A stretch of DNA of 37,179 nucleotides from an uncultured bacterium (GCA_905215275.1 CAJMPE010000001.1:1-37179), one strand, 5' to 3'. Positions 7,629-16,222 are shown, counted from the first letter of the stretch. Translations and numbers: made by a program. The notes: generated by a model from the letters alone, not told the origin.

Positions 7629-8220
7629 CCGGAAAGCCTGCCTGGCGCAGGGCCTCGTAGAGGACGATGGCGGCGCTGTTGGAGAGGTTGAGTGCGCTGA
7701 TGCGGTAGTCGTCCGGGTTGACGAAGTTGCCGCAGATGTCCTGTTGAAGGATGGCCTCGTGGCTGTCCTCGGTATGTCCGAGCGATTCCTCGTGGGCTTC
7801 CCAAGCCTCGGCGTTATCGAGTGAGTCACAATCGCGCAGCATGGGGATACGCTCGCAACGCTCGGGCGCCGCGGCAAGCAGTGGCTCGGGAATGCCCGAG
7901 CTCTCGCTGCCAAAGACCAAGTAGTCACCATCGCGGTAGGTGCTTTGCGCATAGGTGCGGCGTGCCTTTTTGGTCAGCAGATGCAGGCGACCATCGGCGG
8001 GGGAGAGATCGTTGCGCGCAAGGAAATCCTCCCAGCCGGCATAGGTCGTCACGTCCAAGTTTTGCCAGTAGCCCAGACCGGCGCGACGTACCGTCTTGTC
8101 GTCGAGCGAAAACCCCAGCGGCTCCACCAGATGCAGGCGGGCGCCGGTGACCACGCAGGTGCGGCCGATATTGCCCGTATTGGCCGGAATCTCGGGCGCA
8201 TACAGCACAATGTTGAACAT
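7621..8220 (-). CDS. trmL: tRNA (cytidine/uridine-34 2'-O)-methyltransferase TrmL, with an internal insertion
   Basis: This 199-residue SPOUT enzyme uses S-adenosylmethionine to methylate the wobble-base ribose of certain tRNA-Leu species. ATG 8220 is preceded by AAGGAGATTC; the frame is open further upstream but the first 71 codons there lack a ribosome site and cross a terminator. The N terminus (MFNIVLYAPEIPANTGNIGR), FSLDDKTVRRAGLGYW, DYLVFGSESSGIP, RIPML and LNLSNSAAIVLYEALRQ are the family motifs. Usual length is about 155-160. Here about 45 mostly acidic residues (about 129-175) separate RIPML from LNLSNS, two motifs that are normally adjacent in the trefoil knot. Fold and activity are probably kept, since both knot motifs are intact. 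Confidence 0.92.
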   Translation of the reverse strand: MFNIVLYAPEIPANTGNIGRTCVVTGARLHLVEPLGFSLDDKTVRRAGLGYWQNLDVTTYAGWEDFLARNDLSPADGRLHLLTKKARRTYAQSTYRDGDYLVFGSESSGIPEPLLAAAPERCERIPMLRDCDSLDNAEAWEAHEESLGHTEDSHEAILQQDICGNFVNPDDYRISALNLSNSAAIVLYEALRQAGFPGM

Positions 8221-8239
8221 GAATCTCCTTGGCTCAGAA

Positions 8240-8276
8240 CGAAAAACCACCACGAAGTTAACCTTCGTGGTGGTTT
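8240..8276 (-). terminator. Intrinsic terminator after the CobW-family gene
   Basis: AAACCACCACGAAG (8244-8257) and CTTCGTGGTGGTTT (8263-8276) form a 14-bp perfect stem with a 5-base loop. On the minus strand it is followed by a T-run (TTTTTCG). It lies between the CobW stop and the trmL ribosome site, so trmL needs its own promoter or read-through. Confidence 0.85.
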
Positions 8277-8315
8277 GGCGGTTACGTAGACAGAAAAATG
8301 CCCGCTTGGATAAAC

Positions 8316-9446
8316 CTAGGCGCGGTGCCAGTCGGTCAGGCAGGCATCGAGGGAAGCGATGAGCGCATCCTTGTCCATGTGACGGCCGATGATGCACAGA
8401 CTCGTCATACGGTCGCCCGTCTCGTCGTCCCAAATCTGCATGATCTCGGGGTTCTCGTCGATGATCTTCTGCTTCTCGCCTTCGGGCGCCGAGTCTACAA
8501 ACAGGCCGTTCTCCATCAGGCGCATCTGGTGGCCGGCCTGCTCAAACATGTAGCACATGTCCGGATCGCCGGTCTGCCACAGCGGACCCTTGACGCGAAT
8601 GACCTCGTCGGGCCACTCCTGCTCAACAAAATCGGTGAACTTCTGCAGGTCAAACGGCTTGCGGCGCGAGTACACAAAGGTCTCGATGTCGTACTCGAGC
8701 ACCTCGGGGTCGTCGTGCTCCTCGGGATGCTCCATGGCCTCGATCCAGGCGGCGGAGTTGTAGGCGCGCATAAAGTCGAAGCGGTCGGTGTCGAGCAGCT
8801 CCTCCATGGGGACCTCGCCGTTTTGAGCCTCGACAATCACAGCGTCCTTCTGCAGGCTGCGCACGATGGCCTTAAGCTCGGCGATCTGCTCGGACGTCAC
8901 GGTATCGGTCTTGTTGAGGATGAGCGTGGAGCAGAACTCGATCTGCTGGATGAGCAGGCTCTCGATGTCGTCCTCGTCGATATCCTCGGCCAGTAGGTCG
9001 CGACCGCCGTTGAACTCGTCGTACATGCGGGCGCAGTCGACCACGGCCACGATGTTGTCGAGCGCGAGCTTAGGCTCGCCGCCCACCTTGGCCTCGTCGC
9101 AGAAGCTCGAGATGGTGTAGGCGATGGGGATGGGCTCGCAAATGCCCGAGGCCTCGATGATGATGTAATCGAAGTTGCCCGAATCGGCGATGCCCTGCAG
9201 CTGGTTGGCCAGGTCATCCGAAAGCGTGCAGCAGATGCAGCCGTTGGTGAGCGGGATGAGGTCGTCGGTCTCGGAAAGGCCGCCGTCGGCGATAAGGCTG
9301 GCGTCCACATTGATCTCGCCGATATCGTTGACGATCACGGCGGCGCGGATACCGCCGTCGTTAGCGAGGATGTGGTTGAGCAGCGTGGTCTTGCCGGCAC
9401 CGAGGTATCCGGTAAGCATGATGATCTTCACGGGTTTGTTGGGCAT
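8316..9446 (-). CDS. CobW/COG0523-family GTP-binding metallochaperone
   Basis: This 376-residue protein starts at ATG 9446, where AAAGGAGGG lies 4-5 bases upstream. An upstream in-frame ATG (9467) would place that ribosome site inside the coding region and is rejected. Walker A is GYLGAGKTT (13-21), the metal-binding GCICC motif is at 69-73, and a Walker B-like IIIEASG and NKTD follow. The C-terminal domain has the CobW_C pattern and an acidic stretch (EHPEEHDDPEV). The family uses GTP to deliver zinc, cobalt or nickel to client proteins. No zinc-uptake or cobalamin gene is adjacent, so the metal is unknown. The gene is followed by its own terminator. Confidence 0.88.
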   Translation of the reverse strand: MPNKPVKIIMLTGYLGAGKTTLLNHILANDGGIRAAVIVNDIGEINVDASLIADGGLSETDDLIPLTNGCICCTLSDDLANQLQGIADSGNFDYIIIEASGICEPIPIAYTISSFCDEAKVGGEPKLALDNIVAVVDCARMYDEFNGGRDLLAEDIDEDDIESLLIQQIEFCSTLILNKTDTVTSEQIAELKAIVRSLQKDAVIVEAQNGEVPMEELLDTDRFDFMRAYNSAAWIEAMEHPEEHDDPEVLEYDIETFVYSRRKPFDLQKFTDFVEQEWPDEVIRVKGPLWQTGDPDMCYMFEQAGHQMRLMENGLFVDSAPEGEKQKIIDENPEIMQIWDDETGDRMTSLCIIGRHMDKDALIASLDACLTDWHRA

Positions 9447-9532
9447 GTGCCCTCCTTTGTTAGACATGGCTTACAGTTGAATCTTATGCCAAACGCCTGC
9501 TCTTATACCCACGCGCCGGCAAATAACACAAG

Positions 9533-9874
9533 CTACTCCCAGGCTCCCCATACATCGGGGCAATAACCGACGGTGGCCTTTTTGCCGTTGCGCACGATGG
9601 GTTCGGCCAAGACCTGCTGGTTCTCGAGCAGCTTGTCGAAGCGCTGACTGGGGGTAAGGTGCTGGATGAGCGCGAGCGTTTCCTCGTCCTTGGCTTTGGG
9701 GTTGAGCAGCTTGTCGATGCCGCCGACCGCTTGCATCACGCTCGTGAGCTCGCCCTTGCTCATCTCCTTTTCCTTAAGGTCGATAAACTGCACCTTAATG
9801 CGGCGCTCCTTAAAATAGCGCTGGGCCTTTTTGGTGTCGAACGACTTCTTAGTCCCGAAGATTTGAATATTCAT
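9533..9874 (-). CDS. ArsC/Spx-family thioredoxin-fold protein without the N-terminal catalytic cysteine
   Basis: This 113-residue protein has the ArsC-like order: a beta strand MNIQIFGTKKS, then DTKKAQRYFKERRIKVQFIDL, LTPSQRFDKLLENQQVLAEPIVRNGKKATVGY. In arsenate reductases and YffB-like proteins a cysteine ends the first strand (for example GIKNCDT). Here serine (S11) occupies that place and the only cysteine is near the C terminus (YCPDVW). Arsenate reduction is therefore unlikely by the usual mechanism. It begins 12 bp after the FMN reductase stop and is probably co-transcribed with it, though its own ribosome site is weak. Confidence 0.82.
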   Translation of the reverse strand: MNIQIFGTKKSFDTKKAQRYFKERRIKVQFIDLKEKEMSKGELTSVMQAVGGIDKLLNPKAKDEETLALIQHLTPSQRFDKLLENQQVLAEPIVRNGKKATVGYCPDVWGAWE

Positions 9875-9886
9875 GGTTCCGCCGCT

Positions 9887-10510
9887 CTATCGAATGAAGT
9901 TGGTCGTTGCGTGATCTGCCTCGGGTGCGTTGATGCCGGCGGCCTGTCCTGCCTCGATGCAGCGCAGGAGCCACGCCATGTTTTTGCCGATATTTCGCAT
10001 GGTGGCAAGGCCTTCGGCGTCCCCATCGGCGTCGCCGGGCACGCGGCCAAACACGTTGTTCCAGTAGGTGGAAGCAACTACGGGCATTTGCTTAATGGTG
10101 AAGTACTTGTTGAGCACATCGAACGTGGTTGACGTGCCGCCGCGACGGGCGACGGCGACCGCGGCGCCGGGTTTGTGCTCAAAGGCATGCCCGCCGGCAT
10201 AGAATGCGCGGTCGAGAGCCGAGAGGATGCGTCCGCTGGGATGCGCATAGTAGACGGGCGAGCCAAAGACAAAGCCGTCTGCCTGCTCGGCGGCAGCGAT
10301 GAGCTCGTTCACCACGTCATCGTCAAAGGTGCAGCGACCGCCAAGCTTGCCGCACTGACCGCAGCCGATGCAGTCGCGAATGGGCTTGGCGCCCAGCTGA
10401 AACACCTCGGTATCAATACCTTCGGCATTGAGCTGCTCGGCGATCTCGGCGAGTGCGCGGGCGGTGTTGCCGTTTGCCTTGGGGCTGCCATTGACCAAAA
10501 GAACCTTCAT
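9887..10510 (-). CDS. Flavodoxin-fold NAD(P)H-dependent FMN reductase
   Basis: This 207-residue protein starts at ATG 10510 with GAGGGAG upstream; the preceding GTG gives one extra residue. The FMN phosphate loop is VNGSPKANGNT near the N terminus, and GSPVYYAHPSG and RRGGTSTTFDVL are further flavin-contact segments. A cysteine cluster (CIGCGQCGKLGGRC, about residues 47-60) is typical of the iron-sulfur flavoprotein/NAD(P)H-dependent oxidoreductase branch, although only part of the cluster pattern is present. The role is a cytoplasmic flavin-dependent reduction of unknown substrate. It lies directly upstream of the ArsC-like gene on the minus strand. Confidence 0.88.
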   Translation of the reverse strand: MKVLLVNGSPKANGNTARALAEIAEQLNAEGIDTEVFQLGAKPIRDCIGCGQCGKLGGRCTFDDDVVNELIAAAEQADGFVFGSPVYYAHPSGRILSALDRAFYAGGHAFEHKPGAAVAVARRGGTSTTFDVLNKYFTIKQMPVVASTYWNNVFGRVPGDADGDAEGLATMRNIGKNMAWLLRCIEAGQAAGINAPEADHATTNFIR

Positions 10511-10584
10511 CACAAACTCCCTCTGCTTTTGGTGACTTCTGCAGAGGATTATCGCACGATGGGGGGGGCGGCGCGGGCGCGGCG

Positions 10585-12114
10585 CTAATCCAGTTTGGTA
10601 CCTGGCACCTGCACGGCTTTCCCAAGCAACGCTTTGAGCTCGTTCAAAATGGAAACGGGCTGTCGATCGACAGCGTCCAGATGAAGCGTGGCCACACGAA
10701 TGGGTGGCTGATATTCAAGCGAGCCGATGAGCACAGGAGAACCCAGGAACCGCTCGATTTCGTCTGCGAGCTCGTCGATTGCCTCGGGGCCGAGCTCATC
10801 GAAAAGCGCCACGAACGTTGGCCCCGTCGAGCGGAACAGGCGGCCCTTGCCGCGCGAACAATCCATGAGGCAGGCGGCGCTTTCGGCGAGCACACGGTCG
10901 CCTGCATCGAATCCAAAGCGGGCATTGACCTCGGCGATATCGTCGACCTTAATGGCAATAAAGCCTGCCTCGCGCGCCACGCGACGCATTTCGCCAATGG
11001 CGTTGACCAGGGCGTGAATATCGCCCAGGCCGGTTACGGAATCGGTCGTATCTGCCAAGCTTCGGTTGATGATAATGCCCACGTACATGTTAGGCTCGGT
11101 ATCGGTGCCGTCCAAGCGGTAGCCCGTGCAGTCGCAAAGCGCGTATGCTCCGGTGGCATCCATTACGCGATACTGCATGTAGTGGAAGTGCCACGTGCCG
11201 TTTATCACCATGTCGAGCTCGGCACGTACGTTGTCGCGGTCCTCGGGATGAACGCGGGCAAGCCACATATCGACCGAGTTAAAAGGGTGCTGGGAAGGTA
11301 GGTCAAAATCGCGCACGGCGTTGACCGACCATTGCGATTCTCCAGTATCGAGGTTAAGGATGAACGGATAGCGCGTCTCGGAGCTCATGGAGATCGCTTG
11401 GAATACGCGGTCGTTGCAGGGAAGCTGATCGACGATTGGGCGTTGCGGGGCGTCATCGTCTTTCGGTTGCTGCACACGATGCATAAGCTTATAGCGATAC
11501 ATCTTGCGATCGGCATCCATCGTCATCTGGCGACGCGTGTCGCCAGCAAGTGGATCGACGCGCGAGCAGCCAAAGCTAAAGCTGGCGATCATGGGTGCCT
11601 TGCCACCTGAGCTCGCCTCGACCAGCCCGGCGCGTATCTGCTCCAAGCGCTGCTCGAGTTCAGTCTCGTTTGCGGAGAGGGAGATAAGCACAAACTCGTC
11701 TCCACCGATACGGAACAGCATCTCATCGTGCTCCATGGTTTCGGAGAGCGTGCGGCAGATGCTCAGAATATAGCGATTGCCTTCGGCGTGGCCAAACCTA
11801 TCATTGCAATGCTTGAGATGGTCGATGTCAATATAGGCGCAGGTGAAGGGGCCGCCTTTGCGCCAGAGTTGCTCGACGTGACGGTCGAGTCCGCTGCGGT
11901 TGCCCAAGTTGGTGAGCGGGTCGATATAGGCGTTGCTCTCAAGCAGCCGGCGCTCTTGTTGCAGGATGGCATGCGTCTTTTTCAACTGCTCGCCAATGCC
12001 GCGCAACTCTACGGGCAGGGCGGCAACGTCAAGCTCGGCGGTCGAGACGCCATTCGCAAGTCGCTGGAGATAGGCAATAATCGATTGCTCGCCCAGGCGA
12101 TATGGCTCGTTCAT
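10585..12114 (-). CDS. Diguanylate cyclase: GGDEF - PAS-like - degenerate GGDEF
   Basis: This 509-residue protein starts at ATG 12114 with AAGGAGG nine bases upstream. There is a short helical N terminus (1-60) and no membrane segment. The first GGDEF domain (about 61-215) keeps FIDIDHLKHCND-type metal ligands (YIDIDHLKHCNDRFGH) and an intact GGDEF motif at 137-141. The RxxD inhibitory site is not seen (EHDE instead). A PAS-like domain (about 235-350) carries WLARVHPEDR and a YRVMDATG strand. The last ~150 residues resemble a second GGDEF domain, but the signature reads STGPTF. The protein should make cyclic di-GMP from GTP in response to a PAS input. It is the shorter paralog of the gene immediately upstream. 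Confidence 0.85.
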   Translation of the reverse strand: MNEPYRLGEQSIIAYLQRLANGVSTAELDVAALPVELRGIGEQLKKTHAILQQERRLLESNAYIDPLTNLGNRSGLDRHVEQLWRKGGPFTCAYIDIDHLKHCNDRFGHAEGNRYILSICRTLSETMEHDEMLFRIGGDEFVLISLSANETELEQRLEQIRAGLVEASSGGKAPMIASFSFGCSRVDPLAGDTRRQMTMDADRKMYRYKLMHRVQQPKDDDAPQRPIVDQLPCNDRVFQAISMSSETRYPFILNLDTGESQWSVNAVRDFDLPSQHPFNSVDMWLARVHPEDRDNVRAELDMVINGTWHFHYMQYRVMDATGAYALCDCTGYRLDGTDTEPNMYVGIIINRSLADTTDSVTGLGDIHALVNAIGEMRRVAREAGFIAIKVDDIAEVNARFGFDAGDRVLAESAACLMDCSRGKGRLFRSTGPTFVALFDELGPEAIDELADEIERFLGSPVLIGSLEYQPPIRVATLHLDAVDRQPVSILNELKALLGKAVQVPGTKLD

Positions 12115-12150
12115 GATGAATAACCTCCTTGGGCGGAACAATGGTTTGTA

Positions 12151-12185
12151 TTATATCCCCAATTCGGTTTGAATTGGGGATATAA
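12151..12185. terminator. Perfect 15-bp hairpin between the two GGDEF genes
   Basis: TTATATCCCCAATTC (12151-12165) pairs fully with GAATTGGGGATATAA (12171-12185) around GGTTT. It lies just after the stop of the GGDEF/EAL gene on the minus strand and probably ends its transcript. The run after the stem is AT-rich rather than a pure U-tract, so an operator for the next gene is an alternative. Confidence 0.6.
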
Positions 12186-12190
12186 GTTAG

Positions 12191-14959
12191 CTAATGGAGA
12201 CAAATGCCCCCTTCGGCGGTGGCGTTTTGCTCGCGAGCGTACCAGTTGTTATTGCCACCATCGAGCAATGCCTCAAAATCCTTCGCCGGCATGGGGCGGT
12301 AGTAGAGGAAGCCCTGAGCGTAGCGGGCGCCCATGTGGCGTAGCATGCTCGCCTGCTCATTTGTCTCGACGCCTTCGACCACGACGGGCAGATGGAGCGA
12401 CTGCGCCATTTCGAGCATCGATGAAATGATCCGCGTGCTGCGGCCTTGATCGCGGTCGGTGGGCACAAAGGTGCGGTCGAGCTTGATGACGTCGACGTTG
12501 ACGTTCTTGAGCATCGCGAGCGTGGACTGGCCGGTGCCAAAATCGTCCATATAGGTCGAGAAGCCGCGGGTGTGCAGGTCAGCCGTCAGCTTGTCCACGG
12601 CCTCGGACTCTCCCGTATAAGCCGTCTCGGTGATCTCGATACGCATGAGCTCGGGCGGTAGGTTGTATTGGGCGGCAAGCGCCCCCATATGTTCGGCAAC
12701 GTCGCAGGCAAGGATATCCACGCGTGACACATTAAGCGAAACCGGAACCACGCGAAGTCCTCGATTGATGCGTTCGCGCAGCCACGAGGCGACACCCTGC
12801 CAAATGTACTTGTCGAGCGTCACCACAAAGCCGCTTTCCTCGAGTGCGGGGATAAACGTTGCGGGCGAAATGAGAGAACCGTCCTTGTCAATCCAGCGCG
12901 TGAGTGCCTCGGCGCCAATGATCTCGCCGGTTTCCATGTCGACCTGGGGCTGCAGGTAGTACGTGATGCGGCCGTTTGAGAGCGCATACTGGAACTCGGT
13001 TAGCGTGTGGTGGAACGCAACCTCATGCTCATATTCCTCGGGGCGGAAAACGGCAATGCGCTCCTTAAAGTCGTTTTTGGCGCGTCGATTGGTAAACATG
13101 GCCTTGGCCTGCGCGTCGATAGTGATTTCCTCATTGGAGTCGATGGGGTAAACGCCCATGGACGGCCAGAAGCCTACGCCATCATCATGTCTGGCTACGG
13201 CCTCGCGAACGCGGTTGTAGATTTGATGGACGGTGATGTGCTTAAAAGGGATGAGTACGCAAAAGTCATCTTGGCCCCAGTACCCTGCGACGCCCATATC
13301 GGCATTCTCGATGTCCTTGAGGACCGTGCCCACATCGGCAAGCAGGCGGTCGCCTTCGGCCTGTCCATACCATTCGTTAAACAGGCGCATGTGGCCCATG
13401 TCGACCGTGGCGATGCACCAGGCGCCGTCGTGCCTTGCCTCGAGAAATGCGTTGGCACGCCGCATAAACTCGCTGGGTCGATAGAGGCCCGTGAGCATAT
13501 CGATGCGTTCGGCGATTGCGCTTTTGCGTTCGACCTCGGGTATAGGGAGGCTGTCGTTGGGGACAAGCCCGCCAGCTGTGCGAAGGCGACGATCGAGTTC
13601 GCCCAAAACAGTCGATGCTTGGGAGTCCAGGCGTTCGTAAAAGGTTGGGACGACAAGACAGACGGGAGCAATGGTGTCGCCTGCGATTTGCACAGGAGCG
13701 AAAACGGCCTCTTTAAGGTGGCGGGTCAGTTGCTCGAATGCCTCGTGGTCCAAATCGTTGCTGAGCACGACAAACTGGACGCTTCGTGAACGGTAGACCC
13801 GGCTCCTGCCGCGGGTGATCGACAGCATGCGGCCCGCGTATTCGGCAAGCATGTTGTCGACAGCCTCGGCCCCGTAGAGTTCGTTGAGCTTTGTCGTGCC
13901 ACGAACGCGCACCGCTATAAGCCCCGTCTCGCAACGGTCGCGGCGGCAGGCATCGATGGCGTTGACCAGCATACGCTGCGTTCCGAGGCCTGTGGCGGCG
14001 TCGACGGTTTCGGCAAGTGCGTGGTTGACGATCTCGCCGACATAGAGCGAGGGGACATTTCCGTCGCCGTCGATACGAAACCCTCGAGCACGGCAGAGGA
14101 CGTAGTCGCCGGCGGCATTGCGTACGCGGTACTGCATAACTCGACGGTGTTTAGCGCCGTTATAGACTTGGTCGATGTCGTCGGTAAAAGCCTCAAGGTC
14201 ATCGGGATGGACGCGCGTTTTCCAGTAATCGCTGCAGTTGTCTATATGCTCCGAAGGAAGACCGAGATCGCGCAAGGCACCTTGTGACCAAAGGGTGCGA
14301 TGTTTGTCCAAGTTCTCGATAAAGAAATAGCGGCCCTCGTTGAGCATCGAAAAGGCGTCGAAAATACGATCGCTTATTTCGAAGTCATCGGCGTGGACTT
14401 GCGTGATATTGCGTCGATCGAGGTGCACGGCATGACGTAGCTTGTAGTCGTACATACGATGGTCGGCATCGAGCGTCATGCGATTGGGGGCTTCGCCCAG
14501 GGCGGGGTCGGCATGTGACACTCCGTAGCTAAACGAGTGGGGCATCTCGGAATCGTTGTTTTTGAGCAGGATCGTTCGGCAGTGTTCCAGACGTTCGGCG
14601 AGGTCGTCCTCGGTCGCAATCGTAGATAGGATGGCAAACTCGTCGCCTCCCAGACGAAATGCCGCCTCGTCTACCTTCATATACAGCTTGAGATAAAGGC
14701 TTACCTGCAAGATATAGCGGTTGCCCTTGTCATGGCCAAAGACGTCGTTGCAGTGCTTGAGATTGTCGATATCGATGAACGCCATGGTAACGGGGGTGTC
14801 CTGCTCCCAGAGCTCCTCGAGGGAGCGGGCAAAGCCGCCGCGGTTGCCAAGTCCGGTAAGCTGGTCGGTAAAGGCGGTCCTAATCAGATCATCCTGACGC
14901 TCGAGAAGGTCGCGAACGGTCTTTTCGAGCGTTTCGGTGTAATTGCTGACAGTATCCAT
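12191..14959 (-). CDS. Cyclic-di-GMP protein: GGDEF - PAS-like - degenerate GGDEF - degenerate GGDEF - EAL
   Basis: The protein is 922 residues from ATG 14959; a TTG 90 bp upstream extends the frame but lacks a ribosome site. GGDEF-1 has an intact RLGGDEF (104-108). A PAS-like domain follows (WKTRVHPDDLE, YRVRNAAGDYVLCRARG). GGDEF-2 has RSRSVQFVVL in place of the signature, and GGDEF-3 has YWGQDDF. The C-terminal EAL domain keeps EALTRW (about 684), SLNVSR, IEITET, DDFGTG (about 804), KLDRTF, VVEGVET and GFLYYRPM, so phosphodiesterase activity looks possible. One chain could thus both make and degrade cyclic di-GMP. No transmembrane helix is seen. The first ~500 residues parallel the downstream gene. 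Confidence 0.87.
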   Translation of the reverse strand: MDTVSNYTETLEKTVRDLLERQDDLIRTAFTDQLTGLGNRGGFARSLEELWEQDTPVTMAFIDIDNLKHCNDVFGHDKGNRYILQVSLYLKLYMKVDEAAFRLGGDEFAILSTIATEDDLAERLEHCRTILLKNNDSEMPHSFSYGVSHADPALGEAPNRMTLDADHRMYDYKLRHAVHLDRRNITQVHADDFEISDRIFDAFSMLNEGRYFFIENLDKHRTLWSQGALRDLGLPSEHIDNCSDYWKTRVHPDDLEAFTDDIDQVYNGAKHRRVMQYRVRNAAGDYVLCRARGFRIDGDGNVPSLYVGEIVNHALAETVDAATGLGTQRMLVNAIDACRRDRCETGLIAVRVRGTTKLNELYGAEAVDNMLAEYAGRMLSITRGRSRVYRSRSVQFVVLSNDLDHEAFEQLTRHLKEAVFAPVQIAGDTIAPVCLVVPTFYERLDSQASTVLGELDRRLRTAGGLVPNDSLPIPEVERKSAIAERIDMLTGLYRPSEFMRRANAFLEARHDGAWCIATVDMGHMRLFNEWYGQAEGDRLLADVGTVLKDIENADMGVAGYWGQDDFCVLIPFKHITVHQIYNRVREAVARHDDGVGFWPSMGVYPIDSNEEITIDAQAKAMFTNRRAKNDFKERIAVFRPEEYEHEVAFHHTLTEFQYALSNGRITYYLQPQVDMETGEIIGAEALTRWIDKDGSLISPATFIPALEESGFVVTLDKYIWQGVASWLRERINRGLRVVPVSLNVSRVDILACDVAEHMGALAAQYNLPPELMRIEITETAYTGESEAVDKLTADLHTRGFSTYMDDFGTGQSTLAMLKNVNVDVIKLDRTFVPTDRDQGRSTRIISSMLEMAQSLHLPVVVEGVETNEQASMLRHMGARYAQGFLYYRPMPAKDFEALLDGGNNNWYAREQNATAEGGICLH

Positions 14960-15282
14960 GTCGTAAGCGGCTTTCTGAGGTCGGGCGAATTGCGTCGGGC
15001 GAGCTCGTTGTGCACACGCGTTGTTGTTCGGCGCTTTGCGTGTATCCAAGCCCCCGCCTCGCTGCGTTGTTGGGTTAATTTACCGGCTAATGTTCGCTGT
15101 TGATAACTGCTGAGTAGTAGAAACAACAGTGCAGAATTATATATGGGTGCACATGCTGTGGGCGGCTATTATTCGACAAATGGTAGCGCGACGATGCGAT
15201 GTCCGATAAAAATGCGACTGAGACGATATATGTTGACGGGTATACTTGTTCCGGTTTTAAACGCAGGAACGGAGATGGTCGC
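14960..15282. other. Intergenic region between the divergent GGDEF/EAL and patatin genes
   Basis: About 320 bp. The left part holds a weak minus-strand promoter candidate (TTATCA, 18 bp, TAAATT, about 15105-15077). The right part holds the better patatin promoter at 15233-15261. Open frames run into this region from both genes, but they have no ribosome sites. No other gene is supported. Confidence 0.5.
15233..15261 (+). promoter_or_regulatory. Candidate promoter of the patatin-like gene
   Basis: TTGACG (15233-15238), a 17-bp spacer and TTTAAA (15256-15261) give a plausible sigma-70-type promoter. Transcription would begin near 15268, just before the GGAG of the ribosome site. This supports the start at 15283 and argues against the longer frame from 15199. 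Confidence 0.5.
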
Positions 15283-16152
15283 ATGGCACAGCCGGATACG
15301 ACGCGCACGGTGGGGCTGGCACTCGAGGGAGGCGGCTACCGCGGTATGTATACAGCGGGCGTGCTCGATGTATGGATGGAGCGCGGTTTGACCTGCGACC
15401 ATATGGTGGGTGTCTCGGCGGGCGCGGCGTTTGGCTACAACTTTAAATCGCGCCAGATCGGCCGTGCCATTCGCTATAACAAGGCCTATTGTGCCGATAA
15501 GCGCTATGCGGGTGTAGCAAGCTGGCTGCGGACCGGCGATATGTTCAATGCCGATTTTGCCTATCACGAGGTGCCTATCGAGCGCGATCCCATTGACTTG
15601 GAGACGTATCGCGCCTGTCCCATGCGGTTTACGTGCGTGTGTACCGATATCGAGACGGGCAAGGCCGTCTACCACGACCTGCCCTATGGCGACGAGAGGG
15701 ATATTGAGTGGATCCGGGCATCGTCAGCGATTCCTGTGGCGACGCGTCCCGTTGCTATTGACGGGCATAAGTATCTGGATGGTGGCGTGGCTGATTCTAT
15801 TCCCAGCGCATGGCTGTTTGCGCAGGGGTATGACCGCAATATCGTGGTACTCACGCAGCCGGCGGGCTTTGTGAAGCAGCCCAACAGCGTGATGCCGATG
15901 CTGCGGCGCGTGTTCCGTCACTACCCGGAGTTTGTCGCAGCGCTTGAGCATCGGCATGAGGTTTACAATGCCACGCTCGATGACCTGGCACGTCGTGAGG
16001 CCGCCGGCGATATCTTTGTGGTGCGTCCGAGCGAATCGGTGAAGGTGCCGTCGCTATGCCGCGAGCCCGATGAGCTCGAGCGCATCTATCAGATCGGCCG
16101 CCACGATGCAGAGGTGACCTTACCGGCGTTGGAAGCGTACCTGGCGGGGTAG
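15283..16152 (+). CDS. Patatin-like phospholipase family protein (RssA/YjjU-like)
   Basis: This 289-residue protein starts at ATG 15283 with GGAG nine bases upstream. The oxyanion motif GGGYRG is at 16-21, the nucleophile elbow GVSAG with Ser45 follows, and the second member of the dyad is Asp166 in YLDGGVADS. Thus the Ser-Asp dyad is complete. The size and C-terminal region (VFRHYPEFVAALEHRHEVYN, then PSESVKVPSLCREPDELERIY in two pieces) match bacterial patatin-like proteins. No signal peptide or membrane helix is visible, so a cytoplasmic or membrane-peripheral lipid acyl hydrolase is expected; the substrate is unknown. It is divergent from the cyclic-di-GMP gene and convergent with the thiamine operon. 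Confidence 0.88.
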   Translation: MAQPDTTRTVGLALEGGGYRGMYTAGVLDVWMERGLTCDHMVGVSAGAAFGYNFKSRQIGRAIRYNKAYCADKRYAGVASWLRTGDMFNADFAYHEVPIERDPIDLETYRACPMRFTCVCTDIETGKAVYHDLPYGDERDIEWIRASSAIPVATRPVAIDGHKYLDGGVADSIPSAWLFAQGYDRNIVVLTQPAGFVKQPNSVMPMLRRVFRHYPEFVAALEHRHEVYNATLDDLARREAAGDIFVVRPSESVKVPSLCREPDELERIYQIGRHDAEVTLPALEAYLAG

Positions 16153-16172
16153 AGCAAGCTGCCGTGGCCTCG

Positions 16173-16222
16173 ACGGAAAGCGCGCCCCAGAATGGACGTC
16201 CAAACTGGGATGCGCTTTCCGT
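16173..16222. terminator. Long hairpin between the convergent patatin and thiE genes
   Basis: ACGGAAAGCGC (16173-16183) pairs with GCGCTTTCCGT (16212-16222), and CCCAG (16186-16190) with CTGGG (16205-16209). The apex holds the small palindrome TGGACGTCCA. Its place between convergent stops suggests a shared terminator, though no U-run is obvious. Confidence 0.55.

Noticed and set aside
9447..9467. Longer CobW start at ATG 9467
   Set aside because: It would place the strong AAAGGAGGG inside the coding sequence. ATG 9446 is correctly spaced from it.
10561..10568. Run of eight G near the FMN reductase/GGDEF gene boundary as a phase-variable tract
   Set aside because: It lies between genes, 16 bp past one stop, and outside an obvious promoter. 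It is short, and variation cannot be seen in one sequence.
15199..15282. N-terminal extension of the patatin-like protein
   Set aside because: The extra 28 codons overlap a good promoter and have no ribosome site. The GGAG before 15283 fits.
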